Below, one piece after another: positions 6,871 to 17,423 of a DNA stretch of 64,000 bases. The stretch's first letter is position 1; every line of letters begins with the position of its first letter. Position numbers and translations under genes: made by a program. A model generated the notes under the pieces. That model had not been told where the DNA came from. It saw only the letters and a program-made list of their open reading frames with translations, and searched no databases. Source of the stretch: Dokdonia pacifica (GTDB taxonomy: Bacteria > Bacteroidota > Bacteroidia > Flavobacteriales > Flavobacteriaceae); NCBI RefSeq assembly GCF_900188275.1, contig NZ_FZNY01000002.1:124001-188000 (forward strand), in the 5' to 3' direction.

Positions 6871-8904
6871 TTAAGTAAGACCATTGTATTTGCGCATAAA
6901 CCACTCTATTCCAAGAAGCAATGCTAAAACGGCTAAGAGCCATTTCCAATCTATTAAAGGTACAACATTTTCGGTGCTTTTTTGAACAGGTCTATATCTA
7001 CTGTCTTCTACTAAAGAAGTTATTAATTGATCAATATTTGAAATAATGTATTGTGTACCATTTGTATTTGTTGCTACTTGTGATAAGGCAGCTACATTAG
7101 CATTTAGAAACTGTTGTTCAACTTCAAAGGGAACAATGGTAAATGATCCTGATCTGGCTAACCCTTGATCTTGTACTGTCACTGTAAAAGAATAATCACC
7201 AGGCACAAGATTACTTAAGTCAATTTCATAGGCATTACGCTGTAATAGAAAAGGAGCATCATAAACATCTTCAGTTTCTTTATTTATTACTTTAATGGTT
7301 AGTGCTGCTCTATTATCAAACACATAGTTTTTATCAAAGTATTGTGCATAAAGTTTTACAGAACCATTGCCATAATAAAAAGAGTCATAATCTAAGTTAA
7401 GCCTACTCTTACGTTTATTTGAAGCGGCATATTGAATTAAGTTATCTATAAAATTATCAAAAGATTCAAAACTTCGAGTATCAACATAGCTTTGTGCTCT
7501 CCATCGCCAGAGACCTTCTCCAAAAATATATACTCCTCTTCTACCATTTTGATCTGTAGTAGCTAATAAAGGAGCATCTGTAGTAATGGCACCTATTTTT
7601 TGATATAAAGCAATGTCTGCCTCCGTTTTTAACGTGATATCCCCAAAACTCGTTTTTAAGGGAGGGAAATCTGAAAAGTTAAGATCATTTAAAACAAACG
7701 TAGAAAAATTAGGATTACTAATCCCTTGGACATCTTCATCTTGTGCTGTCACTTCATGAAATACCTCTGTTTGCAATTGATTAAGAATATTCCAATCTGT
7801 TTTGGCCCCTGTAATGGTCATGCTATTTTTTCCTAAAGTTTCTAGTTCCCTATAAACAGGTTGAAAAAGACCATTGGGTTGATACAAAATCACTAATTGG
7901 TACTCATTTAATGTTCCAATAGCCTCAGCAGGTTTTGCAAAAGTAGCAGTACGTAACCTATTACTTTCTATGCTCTTTTTAAGCATCCCAATATCTGGAT
8001 GAGTAATATCTGAGACAATAAGCACATTGGTTTTTTGATCAATAATTTCTACAGCAAAATTCTTGCGATTATTATTTTTATTTTTTTCGTTTTCTATAGA
8101 TTGAAGACTTACAGTATATTGTTGTACTCCAACACTATTTGCAGGAATTAGCGCCGTAATGATTTGTGATTTTTTCTGATTAGAAAAATTAATATTTTGC
8201 TGATATACTGTAGTATTTCCAGATCGTATGGTTAATCTAGATGAAACATCATTGCTCCCATTATAATTTGTAAAGACTTCTACTGGAAATTTATTGTTGA
8301 TATATGCGTATCTATTTACATTTACCTGACTTATAATAAGATCGTCATATACAAGAGTATCACCTACAACAACTGGATATACATTCTGATTAAAGTTTTT
8401 ACTCGTGTATTCAAATGCTTCTCCAAATGTTTGATTTCCATCAGATACCAGTATTACAGGCGCGACATCATTTCTATATAAAGAATTAAATGATGAAAAA
8501 ACAGTTGCAATATTTGTTTGCCTTTCGGCGAAATCTAATGAATCTAGTGTTTCAACATTGGTTCCGAATCCAAAATACTGAATATCAAAGGCGTCATTTA
8601 AGTTTTTGCTTTCGCGAAAGCGTACCAATGCATCTTCTACTTGCGTATCGTACTCTAAATACCGAATACTTGCAGAATTATCTATAGCAACTGCTAAAGA
8701 GGGTTTTTCAGTATAAAAAGTTTGCTGCTTGTATTTAGGATTAATCAATAATAGTAATAATCCAAAAACAGTACAAAAGCGAAATAAAGCATATATTTTA
8801 TTTCGCTTTGTTTTATATGTAGCCTTATAAAAATATTGAAATACAGCAACTGCTAAAGCAACAATCGCAGCTCCAATAATTAATAATAAGGTTGTACTTG
8901 TCAT
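6871..8904 (-). CDS. Membrane-anchored protein with von Willebrand factor A-like domain
   Basis: The 677-aa protein has two N-terminal membrane helices (about 5-25 and 40-55) and one near the C terminus (LLAVLALLLGIEWFM). Between them lies a large presumably periplasmic part. It opens with a VWA-like fold: a DxSxS metal site appears as D74-N-S76-A-S78, followed by VILVSDGNQTFG. Similar proteins occur in Bacteroidetes near or within aerotolerance-type loci, but no batABCDE genes are here. Codons for VRFRES (about residues 88-93) are an exact copy of the dispersed palindrome at 8608-8622. Function is unknown. Confidence 0.7.
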   Translation of the reverse strand: MTSTTLLLIIGAAIVALAVAVFQYFYKATYKTKRNKIYALFRFCTVFGLLLLLINPKYKQQTFYTEKPSLAVAIDNSASIRYLEYDTQVEDALVRFRESKNLNDAFDIQYFGFGTNVETLDSLDFAERQTNIATVFSSFNSLYRNDVAPVILVSDGNQTFGEAFEYTSKNFNQNVYPVVVGDTLVYDDLIISQVNVNRYAYINNKFPVEVFTNYNGSNDVSSRLTIRSGNTTVYQQNINFSNQKKSQIITALIPANSVGVQQYTVSLQSIENEKNKNNNRKNFAVEIIDQKTNVLIVSDITHPDIGMLKKSIESNRLRTATFAKPAEAIGTLNEYQLVILYQPNGLFQPVYRELETLGKNSMTITGAKTDWNILNQLQTEVFHEVTAQDEDVQGISNPNFSTFVLNDLNFSDFPPLKTSFGDITLKTEADIALYQKIGAITTDAPLLATTDQNGRRGVYIFGEGLWRWRAQSYVDTRSFESFDNFIDNLIQYAASNKRKSRLNLDYDSFYYGNGSVKLYAQYFDKNYVFDNRAALTIKVINKETEDVYDAPFLLQRNAYEIDLSNLVPGDYSFTVTVQDQGLARSGSFTIVPFEVEQQFLNANVAALSQVATNTNGTQYIISNIDQLITSLVEDSRYRPVQKSTENVVPLIDWKWLLAVLALLLGIEWFMRKYNGLT
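8608..8622. repeat. Dispersed palindrome, exact core, inside a gene
   Basis: GCTTTCGCGAAAGCG with exact core at 8609-8620. It is read on the minus strand as CGC TTT CGC GAA AGC, giving RFRES. Confidence 0.9.
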
Positions 8905-8929
8905 ATAAATATAAGTCTTCTAATGACTT

Positions 8930-9676
8930 TTAAGTTAACATTCCTCCGTCTACATTAAGTACCTGTCCAGTAACATAGGCACTTAAATCACTTGCTAAGA
9001 AAACACATGCGTTTGCAATATCTTCAGGTGAACCGCCTCTTTTTAGCGGTATTGCATTACGCCATCCCTTAACCGTTTCTTCATCAAGCTTTGCTGTCAT
9101 TTCTGTTTCTATAAACCCAGGAGCAATTACATTCGTTCGGATATTACGTGATCCTAATTCTAATGCCATTGATTTTGAAAAACCAATCATACCGGCTTTT
9201 GATGCTGCATAATTTGCTTGACCAGCATTCCCTTTTACTCCTACAACAGAGCTCATATTTACAATACTTCCATGACGTTGTTTAAGCATAGTACGTTGTA
9301 CAGCTTTCGTCATATTAAAGATAGACTTAAGATTTACCTCAATTACTTTATCAAAATCTTCTTCAGACATACGCATTAAGAGGTTATCTTTAGTAATCCC
9401 TGCGTTATTGATAAGAATATCGATGCTTCCAAAATCTTCTATTACATCTTTTACAAGTTGTTGTGCTTGTTCAAAATCGGCTGCATTACTTTTATAACCT
9501 TTAGCTTTTACTCCTGCAGTATTAAGTGCATTTTCAAGTGCATTTGCTGCATCTACAGAAGAGCTATATGTAAATGCTACATTTGCTCCATGTTGTGCAA
9601 AAACTTCGGCAATACCTTTTCCAATACCACGACTGGCTCCGGTAATAATGGCTGTTTTTCCTTCTAGTAATTTCAT
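8930..9676 (-). CDS. fabG: 3-oxoacyl-[acyl-carrier-protein] reductase
   Basis: The enzyme reduces 3-oxoacyl-ACP in fatty acid elongation with NADPH. From the ATG at 9676 the product is 248 aa, the normal FabG length; an in-frame start further upstream (9727) would add 17 atypical residues, so I prefer 9676. It has TGASRGIG (residues 12-19), NNAG (90-93) and the catalytic set Ser143, Tyr156 and Lys160 in NYAASK. The terminator at 9805-9834 separates it from sucD, so it is transcribed on its own. It could also serve as a close SDR paralog, but all key residues fit FabG. Confidence 0.9.
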   Translation of the reverse strand: MKLLEGKTAIITGASRGIGKGIAEVFAQHGANVAFTYSSSVDAANALENALNTAGVKAKGYKSNAADFEQAQQLVKDVIEDFGSIDILINNAGITKDNLLMRMSEEDFDKVIEVNLKSIFNMTKAVQRTMLKQRHGSIVNMSSVVGVKGNAGQANYAASKAGMIGFSKSMALELGSRNIRTNVIAPGFIETEMTAKLDEETVKGWRNAIPLKRGGSPEDIANACVFLASDLSAYVTGQVLNVDGGMLT

Positions 9677-9804
9677 ATATGTTGGTCGTTTAATCTGTAC
9701 AATGTGTGTCGTATTGCCAAGAAACAATAAAATACATTAAAAGACGTATTTCATCAATTAATTGGTAGTATCAAATATAAGGAAATGCGTAAGGGCTTAC
9801 ACAA

Positions 9805-9834
9805 AAAAACCTCTTGAAAATTCAAGAGGTTTTT
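9805..9834 (-). terminator. Rho-independent terminator of the lpx-sucD operon
   Basis: AAAAACCTCTTGAA and TTCAAGAGGTTTTT form a perfect hairpin with almost no unpaired loop bases. It lies downstream of sucD on the minus strand. Confidence 0.8.
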
Positions 9835-9872
9835 AAAGTTTATGATAAGTTTATCATAATTATTTTTAGCAG

Positions 9873-10745
9873 TTATCCTAAAACTTCTGCTATTCTTTTT
9901 CCGATTTCTGCAGGACTATCAACAACATGAATTCCGCATTCTCTCATAATTGCTTTTTTAGCTTGAGCTGTATCATCACTTCCTCCTACGATTGCACCTG
10001 CATGTCCCATTGTACGACCAGCTGGGGCTGTTTCACCTGCAATAAAACCTACTACTGGTTTTGTGCTACCACTATTTTTATACCAATTTGCAGCGTCTGC
10101 TTCTAATTGTCCACCAATTTCTCCAATCATAACAACAGCTTCTGTTTCTGGATCATTGATTAATAACTCTACAGCTTCTTTTGTTGTCGTTCCAATAATA
10201 GGATCTCCTCCTATTCCGATAGCTGTTGTAATTCCAAGTCCTTGTTTTACAACTTGATCTGCAGCTTCATAAGTAAGCGTTCCTGATTTTGATACGATAC
10301 CTACACGTCCTTTCTTAAAAACAAATCCTGGCATGATTCCAACTTTTGCTTCTTCTGGAGTAATTACTCCTGGACAATTAGGTCCTACTAAACGACAGTC
10401 TTTATTTTTTATATAATCTGATGCCTTAATCATATCGGCAACAGGAATACCTTCTGTGATTGTAATAATAACTTTAATACCCGCATCTGCAGCTTCCATA
10501 ATTGCATCGGCAGCAAAAGCTGGTGGGACAAAGATTATAGTTGTATCTGCTCCTAGTTTTTGAACCGCTTCTTCTACAGTATTAAAAACAGGACGATCAA
10601 GATGTGTTTGCCCTCCTTTTCCTGGGGTAACACCTCCTACTACATTTGTACCATATTCAATCATCTGACCAGCGTGAAATGTACCTTCACTACCTGTAAA
10701 TCCTTGAACAATAATTTTCGAATCTTTATTTACTAAAACGCTCAT
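9873..10745 (-). CDS. sucD: Succinyl-CoA ligase, alpha subunit
   Basis: The 290-aa alpha subunit binds CoA and carries the phosphohistidine in the TCA-cycle step succinyl-CoA to succinate with ATP or GTP formation. The N-terminal [12 protein letters not shown] is the CoA-binding turn. [10 protein letters not shown] and [10 protein letters not shown] are family signatures, and the phosphorylated His is His248 in [13 protein letters not shown]. The beta subunit gene sucC is not in the window. It follows the NTF2-like gene by 63 bp and closes the lpx operon before a strong terminator. Confidence 0.95.
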   Translation of the reverse strand: MSVLVNKDSKIIVQGFTGSEGTFHAGQMIEYGTNVVGGVTPGKGGQTHLDRPVFNTVEEAVQKLGADTTIIFVPPAFAADAIMEAADAGIKVIITITEGIPVADMIKASDYIKNKDCRLVGPNCPGVITPEEAKVGIMPGFVFKKGRVGIVSKSGTLTYEAADQVVKQGLGITTAIGIGGDPIIGTTTKEAVELLINDPETEAVVMIGEIGGQLEADAANWYKNSGSTKPVVGFIAGETAPAGRTMGHAGAIVGGSDDTAQAKKAIMRECGIHVVDSPAEIGKRIAEVLG

Positions 10746-10808
10746 TGTATGTTTTTAAGTTTTGCTGTTGCAAAAATAGTTTTTTGTGGGCTTTTGTCGA
10801 AGGTATTT

Positions 10809-11222
10809 TTACAAATTTACACCTTGATAAGAAATCATAGCTTCTTGACTTTCTTCTGCGGGTTGACTCATTTGATATCCTTTATACATCAAACCGTCTT
10901 TTATCTCCCAAATAGCTACAAAATGAGCTACGGGAACTTCTTCATTTGGGTTTTCAATAGTACTAACAAAAAAAGTAAATCGTATGGTTACATTATTTCC
11001 ATCTTCTAGTAAGTGTGTGATCTCACAACGTACACTTTCAAAAGACTTGGAAGCTTCTGAAGTCACTGCAGAGATATCTTCTATACGCATATGCGAATAT
11101 CCAGTTCTTGCATTCCAGAAAAGTTCCATTTCGGGATGAAGATGTTTTTTAACATTAGCATTTTCATTAAAAAAGTCTGATGTGTAAAAATCACTTACAA
11201 TACTTTTACCGCTTGTACTCAT
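10809..11222 (-). CDS. NTF2-like (SnoaL-type) protein
   Basis: The 137-aa protein has the size and pattern of the NTF2 cone fold: an N-terminal helix pair, then strands such as NVTIRFTFFVST and HFVAIWEIKDGLMYKGYQMSQP, the last being characteristic of SnoaL-like proteins. It has no signal peptide. Its ATG overlaps the stop of the LpxD-like gene (ATGA), so it is translated as part of the lipid A operon. What it binds is unknown. Confidence 0.75.
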   Translation of the reverse strand: MSTSGKSIVSDFYTSDFFNENANVKKHLHPEMELFWNARTGYSHMRIEDISAVTSEASKSFESVRCEITHLLEDGNNVTIRFTFFVSTIENPNEEVPVAHFVAIWEIKDGLMYKGYQMSQPAEESQEAMISYQGVNL

Positions 11223-12157
11223 TTCTTATTCTTTAATTGTTCTATTAATTCTGGCACCATTCTAAGATTGGCAATCTCTTTATATTTCTCTCTAAAATCT
11301 CCTGCAGGAGTGCCAAAGTAACTCTTTTTACCTTCTAAAGATTTACTTACACCACTTTGTGCAGAGATTACAGCTTTTTCACCTATAGTAATACCGCTTG
11401 TTATGCCTACTTGACCCCATAATGTTACTTCATCTTCTATGATAACACATCCAGCAATACCTGTTTGAGATGCAATTAACACCTTTTTCCCTATAACTGT
11501 ATCGTGGCCAATATGAACTTGATTATCGATTTTAGTACCCTCTCCTATAGTCGTATCTCCAGTAACACCTTTATCTATAGTACAAGCTGCTCCTATGTCT
11601 ACGTGATCTTTTATAACAACACGTCCTCCAGATTTTAATTTATCAAAGCCTTCTGGACGTTTTTTATAATAAAATGCATCTGCACCTAATACTGTTCCTG
11701 CATGAATAGTAACATTATCACCTATTACTGTATAGTCATAGAGACTAACATTAGAATGAATTAAACAGTTTTTACCAATGGTTACATGATTACCAACAAA
11801 AGTATTAGGTTGTATAACTGTTCCCTCTCCTATAGTTGCAGTATCTGCTATCGGATTTTGTGCACTCATAAACCCTTTAAAATACTCTGTGAGTTTATTA
11901 AAATCTCTAAATGGATCGTCAGAAATCAATAATGCTTTTCCTTCAGGGCATTCTACTTCTTTATTAATAAGAATAATAGTAGCGGCACTTTCTAAGGCTT
12001 TTGAGTAGTATTTTGGGTGATCTACAAATACAATATCTCCTGGTGTTACCACATGAATTTCATTCATGCCCAATACAGGGAAGTTTGCATCTCCCACAGG
12101 AGTTGCTTGTATAATTGTAGCTATTTGTTGTAATGTATGTGCTTGAGGAAATTTCAC
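11219..12157 (-). CDS. LpxD-like acyltransferase paralog
   Basis: The 312-aa protein is a second LpxD-family member in the same operon as true lpxD. It has an N-terminal uridine-binding-like domain (residues 1-100), then left-handed beta-helix repeats from about 103. DNQVHIGHDTVIG keeps the catalytic-type His (His218, equivalent to His241 of the LpxD here). The C-terminal helix is shorter than in LpxD. The start codon is GTG, 22 bp after efp. It probably transfers an acyl or acetyl group to a nucleotide sugar, but the substrate is not clear and it may have left lipid A synthesis. Confidence 0.75.
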   Translation of the reverse strand: MKFPQAHTLQQIATIIQATPVGDANFPVLGMNEIHVVTPGDIVFVDHPKYYSKALESAATIILINKEVECPEGKALLISDDPFRDFNKLTEYFKGFMSAQNPIADTATIGEGTVIQPNTFVGNHVTIGKNCLIHSNVSLYDYTVIGDNVTIHAGTVLGADAFYYKKRPEGFDKLKSGGRVVIKDHVDIGAACTIDKGVTGDTTIGEGTKIDNQVHIGHDTVIGKKVLIASQTGIAGCVIIEDEVTLWGQVGITSGITIGEKAVISAQSGVSKSLEGKKSYFGTPAGDFREKYKEIANLRMVPELIEQLKNKK

Positions 12158-12178
12158 GCTAAGGTTTTTTAAAAAGAA

Positions 12179-12745
12179 TTATTCTTTAATTCTTTCTTTA
12201 TACGTCCCTTTGGCAGTCTCAATTTTAATCTTGTCGCCTTCATTAATAAATAAAGGAACATTTACTCTTGCACCAGTTTCTACCGTAGCTGGTTTTGTAG
12301 CATTTGTTGCAGTATTTCCTTTTACACCTGGCTCGGTATGCGTTACTTCTAAAATAACACTTGCTGGCATATCTACAGATAGCGGTGCTTGATCTTCAGA
12401 GTTGATAAGTACTGTTACTACATCACCTTCTTTTAAGAATTCGGCAGCATCTATTGTATTTTTTTCTAATGTAATCTGATTGTAATCTTCTACATTCATA
12501 AAGTGATAGGTATCGCCTTCTGGATATAAAAACTGAAATTTATGTGTTTCTACACGTACTTCGTCTATTTTATGCCCTGCAGAAAATGTATTATCTATTA
12601 CTTTTCCGCTAGTGACACTTTTCATTTTTGTACGAACAAAAGCAGGGCCTTTTCCTGGTTTTACGTGTAAAAACTCTATAACTTTATAAATATCGTGATT
12701 GTAATGAATGCATAATCCGTTACGAATGTCTGATGTTGTTGCCAT
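12179..12745 (-). CDS. efp: Translation elongation factor P
   Basis: EF-P relieves ribosome stalling at polyproline. The 188-aa protein has the three-domain length, and the loop lysine that is modified in many bacteria is present as Lys32 in KPGKGPAFVRTK. The C terminus ends in GDKIKIETAKGTYKERIKE, the standard EF-P signature region. It lies inside the lipid A operon between lpxA and the LpxD-like gene, with a 119-bp gap upstream that holds a copy of the dispersed palindrome. Confidence 0.95.
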   Translation of the reverse strand: MATTSDIRNGLCIHYNHDIYKVIEFLHVKPGKGPAFVRTKMKSVTSGKVIDNTFSAGHKIDEVRVETHKFQFLYPEGDTYHFMNVEDYNQITLEKNTIDAAEFLKEGDVVTVLINSEDQAPLSVDMPASVILEVTHTEPGVKGNTATNATKPATVETGARVNVPLFINEGDKIKIETAKGTYKERIKE

Positions 12746-12830
12746 ATTTGTAATGCGTATAAATTTATATGATCTATACTGCTATTTTAAGGTTAAACGA
12801 TTATTATGTGATCTTGTGATCTAACTATAT

Positions 12831-12850
12831 ATGCTTTCGCGAAAGCGTAT
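12831..12850. repeat. Dispersed palindrome, exact core, within the lpx operon
   Basis: ATGCTTTCGCGAAAGCGTAT with exact core at 12834-12845. It lies in the gap between the end of lpxA and the start of efp, both on the minus strand. Confidence 0.9.
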
Positions 12851-12864
12851 ACAATATTTTTATA

Positions 12865-13650
12865 TTAATTATTACTGAAATATCCTTTCATAATACCACG
12901 TTGAGAGTTTCTAATAAATTGTAATATTTCATCTCTCTCTGGAGTAGCTTCCATTTCAGCTTCTATAATTTCTACAGCTTGCGTATTGTTATAGTTTTTT
13001 TGATATAGAATTCTAAAAATGTTTTGAATTTCGCGGATTTTTTCAGTGGTAAAACCGCGACGGCGAAGTCCAATAGAATTGATACCTACATAACTTAAAG
13101 GTTCTCTACCTGCTTTTACAAAAGGAGGTACATCTTTTCTTACTAGAGAACCTCCAGTTACAAAAGCATGACTTCCTATAGTACAAAATTGTTGTACAGC
13201 TGCCATTCCTGCTAATACAACGTGTTCTCCTACTGTAATATGTCCTGCTAGCGTACTATTATTAGAAAAGATACAGTTGTCACCTACAATACAATCGTGG
13301 GCAATATGACAATAGGCCATAATCCAACAGTTTTTACCTACTTCTGTTTTCATACGATCAGAAGTACCTCTATTAATGGTTACACATTCACGAATGGTTG
13401 TGTTGTCACCAATAATAGTTACGGTATCTTCATCATTGAATTTTTTATCTTGAGGGATCGCAGAAATAACGGCTCCTGGAAAAATGCTTACATTTTTACC
13501 TATTCGAGCACCTTCCATGATGGTTACATTAGATCCTATCCAACTCCCTTCTCCTATCACAACATTATTATGTATAGTACTAAAGGGTTCTATCACTACA
13601 TTTTTTGCAATTTTAGCACCAGGATGCACATATGCCAGTGGTTGATTCAT
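12865..13650 (-). CDS. lpxA: Acyl-ACP--UDP-N-acetylglucosamine O-acyltransferase
   Basis: LpxA does the first step of lipid A synthesis: transfer of a 3-hydroxyacyl chain to the 3-OH of UDP-GlcNAc in the cytoplasm. The 261-aa length and hexapeptide repeats fit. The catalytic His is His118 in CHIAHDC, and TIRECVTINRGT matches the conserved substrate-binding loop. The C terminus is the expected helical domain. It starts 9 bp after the stop of lpxC/fabZ. Confidence 0.95.
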   Translation of the reverse strand: MNQPLAYVHPGAKIAKNVVIEPFSTIHNNVVIGEGSWIGSNVTIMEGARIGKNVSIFPGAVISAIPQDKKFNDEDTVTIIGDNTTIRECVTINRGTSDRMKTEVGKNCWIMAYCHIAHDCIVGDNCIFSNNSTLAGHITVGEHVVLAGMAAVQQFCTIGSHAFVTGGSLVRKDVPPFVKAGREPLSYVGINSIGLRRRGFTTEKIREIQNIFRILYQKNYNNTQAVEIIEAEMEATPERDEILQFIRNSQRGIMKGYFSNN

Positions 13651-13659
13651 ATATGTATG

Positions 13660-15066
13660 TTAGTTGTTCTTTACTTTAACAATTTGAGCCATTATCTCGG
13701 CTTCTGATACGAGTCTACCATTTGCATAGGCTCTCGCTTGCATTTGACATATTCCTCTTCGTATAGGAGACATCAAATCTAATTTAAAAATGAGGGTGTC
13801 ACCAGGGACTACTTGTTGTTTATAACGTACATTATCTATTTTTAATAAATAGGTTAAGTAATTTTCTGGATCAGGTACTGTACTAAGTACAAGTATTCCT
13901 CCTGTTTGAGCCATCGCTTCTATTTGTAAAACACCTGGCATTACAGGCGCTCCTGGGAAATGACCAACAAAAAACGGCTCGTTCATTGTCACATTTTTCA
14001 TTCCTATCACATAGGTATCGGTTAATTCCAATATTTTATCTACTAATAAAAATGGTGGGCGATGCGGTAGCATTTCCATTATTTGATTTACATCCTTCAC
14101 CGGAGGTGCGTGTAAATCTACATCAGGAACGTGATTACGACGTTCTGTCTTAATGATTTTTTGAAGCTTTTTTGCAAACTGTGTATTTACATAATGCCCA
14201 GGTTTATTAGCAATTACTTTCCCTTTTATGCGTGTACCTATCAAAGCTAGATCGCCAATAACATCTAACAATTTGTGGCGTGCTGCCTCATTTGGGTGAT
14301 GTAAGGTAAGATTATCTAAAATACCATTTGGTTTTACTGCAATGTGTTCTTTATTAAATGCAACTCGTAATTTCTCCATGGTTTTAGGAGACAACTCTTT
14401 GTCTACATATACAATAGCATTATTAAGATCACCTCCTTTAATTAGGCCATGCTCTAATAACATTTCGATTTCGTGTAAAAAACTAAATGTACGACTATCA
14501 GATATTTCCTCTTTAAATTCAGAAAGGTGTTTAATACTTGCATTTTGAGTACCTAACACTTTAGTACCAAAATCAACCATGGTTGTGATTTGGTATTCAT
14601 CTGCCGGCATTAGAATAATTTCACTTCCAGACTCTTCATCTACATACGAAATGACTTCTTTTACTACATATTCATTACGACATCCTTCTTGTTCTTGAAT
14701 ACCTGCTTTTTCTAATGCTTCTACAAAGAATTTTGAAGAACCGTCCATTATAGGTGGTTCTGATGCGTTAAGCTCTATTAAGATATTATCTATTTCTAGG
14801 CCTACACATGCTGCAAGTACATGTTCTGTAGTTTGAATAGTAACTCCATTCTTTTCAAGGTTGGTACCTCTTTGAGTATTTGTTACTAATGAAGCATCTG
14901 CAGCTATGACAGGCTCCCCTTCCAGATCAACACGTTTAAACTTATAGCCATGATTTTCACTAGCAGGTTTAAACGTCATCGTCACATTGGCTCCCGTATG
15001 TAATCCTACACCGGTAAGTGTGACTTCCTTAGCTATTGTACATTGTTGTGCTCTAGCTTCACTCAT
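13660..15066 (-). CDS. lpxC/fabZ: Bifunctional UDP-3-O-acyl-GlcNAc deacetylase / 3-hydroxyacyl-ACP dehydratase
   Basis: The 468-aa protein fuses two enzymes, an arrangement known in Bacteroidetes. Residues 1-305 are LpxC, the zinc deacetylase that commits lipid A synthesis: zinc ligands His82 (TTEHVLAA), His264 and Asp268 (HKLLDVIGD), and a conserved His290. Residues 325-468 are Fab[14 protein letters not shown], His369 in GHFPG and Glu383 in [10 protein letters not shown]. The ATG overlaps the lpxD stop (ATGA). FabZ competes for the 3-hydroxyacyl-ACP that LpxA and LpxD use, so the fusion fixes a 1:1 ratio of the two activities. Confidence 0.95.
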   Translation of the reverse strand: MSEARAQQCTIAKEVTLTGVGLHTGANVTMTFKPASENHGYKFKRVDLEGEPVIAADASLVTNTQRGTNLEKNGVTIQTTEHVLAACVGLEIDNILIELNASEPPIMDGSSKFFVEALEKAGIQEQEGCRNEYVVKEVISYVDEESGSEIILMPADEYQITTMVDFGTKVLGTQNASIKHLSEFKEEISDSRTFSFLHEIEMLLEHGLIKGGDLNNAIVYVDKELSPKTMEKLRVAFNKEHIAVKPNGILDNLTLHHPNEAARHKLLDVIGDLALIGTRIKGKVIANKPGHYVNTQFAKKLQKIIKTERRNHVPDVDLHAPPVKDVNQIMEMLPHRPPFLLVDKILELTDTYVIGMKNVTMNEPFFVGHFPGAPVMPGVLQIEAMAQTGGILVLSTVPDPENYLTYLLKIDNVRYKQQVVPGDTLIFKLDLMSPIRRGICQMQARAYANGRLVSEAEIMAQIVKVKNN

Positions 15067-16085
15067 TGATTTATTTTTTTGTCAAGTTGATTAACCGTTT
15101 GAACTATTTTTGGCAAATTTTTAAAATGGACATAGGATTTATTATAATCTCCATAATTAAGCGCTGGAGATCCTTGAAGAACTTCATCGTCTTTAATATT
15201 ACGTCCTATTCCTGATTGTGCTTGAATACGTACTCTATCACCAATTGTAATATGTCCTACAATTCCTACTTGTCCTCCTATGAGGCAATGTTTTCCAATT
15301 TTTGTAGATCCAGCGATTCCTGTTTGAGCAGCAATGGCCGTATGTGCTCCAATTTCTACATTATGCGCAATTTGAATTTGATTATCAAGTTTTACGCCTT
15401 CTCTAATAACAGTAGAACCTAAAGTAGCTCTATCTATTGTAGTACCAGCACCTATGTCTACATAGTCTTCTATAATTACATTTCCAGTTTGAGGCACTTT
15501 ACTATATTCTCCCTTTTCATTGGGTGTAAAACCAAATCCATCTGCTCCAACAATAGCACCACTATGTATATAAACAGAATCACCTATGATACATTCTGAA
15601 TATACCTTAGCACCAGAAAATAATACGCAATTATCACCTATGGTAACATTATCACCTACATATGCATTAGGGTAAATTTTTACGTTATTACCAATTTTCA
15701 CATTGTCACCTAGATAGGAAAATGCTCCTAAATAAAGACCTTCTCCATAGGTGGCTGACTCAGAAATATAACTAGGTTGTTCTATTCCTAATTTATTAAG
15801 TTTTACTTGATTATAATACTCTAATAACTTTGAAAAAGATTTATAAGCATCTTCTACACGTATAAGTGTAGTGTCTATTTTATTTTCAAGTTCAAAATCT
15901 GTATTAACAATAGCAATAGATGCTTTTGTTGTATATAAGTATGAAGTATATTTTGGATTAGCTAAAAATGTAAGTGATCCAGATGTTCCTTCTTCTATTT
16001 TTGCAAGCTTAGAAACTTGAACTTCAGGATTACCCTCTACTGTTCCTTCTAATATACCTGCTATTTGGGCTGCTGTAAATTTCAT
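15063..16085 (-). CDS. lpxD: UDP-3-O-(3-hydroxyacyl)glucosamine N-acyltransferase
   Basis: LpxD adds the N-linked 3-hydroxyacyl chain in lipid A synthesis. From the ATG at 16085 ([14 protein letters not shown]) it is 340 aa, close to the 341 aa of the E. coli enzyme; an upstream in-frame ATG at 16103 adds six hydrophobic residues and is less likely. The N-terminal uridine-binding domain is followed by the beta-helix. The catalytic His is His241 in DNQIQIAHN. The gene follows the HD protein by 23 bp. Confidence 0.9.
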   Translation of the reverse strand: MKFTAAQIAGILEGTVEGNPEVQVSKLAKIEEGTSGSLTFLANPKYTSYLYTTKASIAIVNTDFELENKIDTTLIRVEDAYKSFSKLLEYYNQVKLNKLGIEQPSYISESATYGEGLYLGAFSYLGDNVKIGNNVKIYPNAYVGDNVTIGDNCVLFSGAKVYSECIIGDSVYIHSGAIVGADGFGFTPNEKGEYSKVPQTGNVIIEDYVDIGAGTTIDRATLGSTVIREGVKLDNQIQIAHNVEIGAHTAIAAQTGIAGSTKIGKHCLIGGQVGIVGHITIGDRVRIQAQSGIGRNIKDDEVLQGSPALNYGDYNKSYVHFKNLPKIVQTVNQLDKKINQ

Positions 16086-16108
16086 GTATGGCAAAAATAA
16101 CAAAAAAC

Positions 16109-17338
16109 TTAGTCTTTAGGTTTGGGGTAACAGATATAGTTTTTAACTACTTCTTTTGTTAACGATTTTAAGCTTAATTGGTCACTAGCTTTTACTACGT
16201 CTACAATCTTGCCATTTGGCAATACTATATTTATCCCTCCTTGTGTATAATTATATCCTTGATTTGATATTTTGCCTGTAAAAACAAAATAAGAAGCTTC
16301 GTAAGAACTAATGTCATAACGCTGCATTAATTGATTAATATGCTTTTGTTGTTTTTCTTCTGAAAATGGTTTTTTACGAATCTTAACCTTTAATAAATCT
16401 CTATTTATAATAGACTTAGATAATTCTCTAAGTACAAAATCTTCTGTGTAACACCATTCTTTCATAGCAGATATGATATCATAATCATCTAATTTTGAAA
16501 AAGTATCTAATGCATCTTTAAAATTATGTTGATCAATTTTATTTTTTAAAAAATATGATAAAGCACTACTCGCAGGCAGGTCAATTCCCGTATGTGATAC
16601 TTCTTTTGCTCTTTTTAATACACGGGTTATTAACTGTTCAGCAACTACTCCTGTTTTATGTAAATATACCTGCCAATACATAAGACGTCTAGCAACCAAG
16701 AATTTTTCAACGGTATACACGCCTTTTTCTTCTACAACAAGTTGATCATCAAAAACATTAAGCATTGCAATAATACGATCTGTATTAATATTTCCTTCTG
16801 CCATACCCGTGTAAAAACTATCTCTCTTTAAATAGTCTGTACGATCCATATCTAATTGTCCAGAAACAAGCTGATTTAAAAATTTACGAGTATACGTTCC
16901 CTTAAATATTTGAAGTGCTAGCGTTAAACTTCCGTTAAACTCTTCATTCAAAGCTTCCATAAAAGCAATAGATATTTGCTCATGGTGAACACTTTCAATA
17001 ATCGCTTCTTCCATAGCATGCGAAAATGGACCATGTCCTATATCGTGTAATAATATGGCAATAAGTGTAGCTTCTTCTTCTTCTTTAGAAATGACAACTC
17101 CTTTGTTTTTAAGGGTTGTGAGTGCTTTCTGCATAATATGCACACAGCCTATTGCATGGTGAAAACGAGTGTGATGTGCGCCCGGATATACCAAGTATGA
17201 AAGCCCCATTTGAGTAATGCGACGTAAACGTTGGAAATATGGATGCTGAATTAAATTAAAGATGATACCATTAGGTATGGTAATAAAACCATAGATAGGA
17301 TCGTTAATTATAGTAACTTTGGTAGCCTGTTTTATCAC
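16109..17338 (-). CDS. HD-domain phosphohydrolase
   Basis: The 409-aa protein belongs to the dGTPase-like HD group (COG1078 type). Metal-binding residues are visible: His60/His61 in HTRFHHAIG, His98-Asp99 in [12 protein letters not shown], and a later Asp in [18 protein letters not shown]. The start is GTG at 17338, with no better in-frame start. It heads the lipid A operon, a common gene order in Flavobacteriia, and is divergent from porX. The substrate of this subgroup is not settled; a nucleotide phosphohydrolase is inferred. Confidence 0.8.
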   Translation of the reverse strand: MIKQATKVTIINDPIYGFITIPNGIIFNLIQHPYFQRLRRITQMGLSYLVYPGAHHTRFHHAIGCVHIMQKALTTLKNKGVVISKEEEEATLIAILLHDIGHGPFSHAMEEAIIESVHHEQISIAFMEALNEEFNGSLTLALQIFKGTYTRKFLNQLVSGQLDMDRTDYLKRDSFYTGMAEGNINTDRIIAMLNVFDDQLVVEEKGVYTVEKFLVARRLMYWQVYLHKTGVVAEQLITRVLKRAKEVSHTGIDLPASSALSYFLKNKIDQHNFKDALDTFSKLDDYDIISAMKEWCYTEDFVLRELSKSIINRDLLKVKIRKKPFSEEKQQKHINQLMQRYDISSYEASYFVFTGKISNQGYNYTQGGINIVLPNGKIVDVVKASDQLSLKSLTKEVVKNYICYPKPKD

Positions 17339-17403
17339 AGAATTATTTAAAGAGTTTAAACAAATATACCACTAATCATACTAGCTTTTATGAGAGTTAT
17401 TAT

Positions 17404-17423
17404 TTGCTTTCGCGAAAGCGTAT
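17404..17423. repeat. Dispersed palindrome, exact core, in a divergent promoter region
   Basis: TTGCTTTCGCGAAAGCGTAT with exact core at 17407-17418. It sits in the 103-bp gap between the HD-domain gene and porX, which are divergently transcribed, so it lies within or beside both promoters. Confidence 0.9.

Noticed and set aside
16086-16103. Longer LpxD start at 16103
   Set aside because: It adds six hydrophobic residues not expected in LpxD, and the ATG at 16085 gives the normal length.
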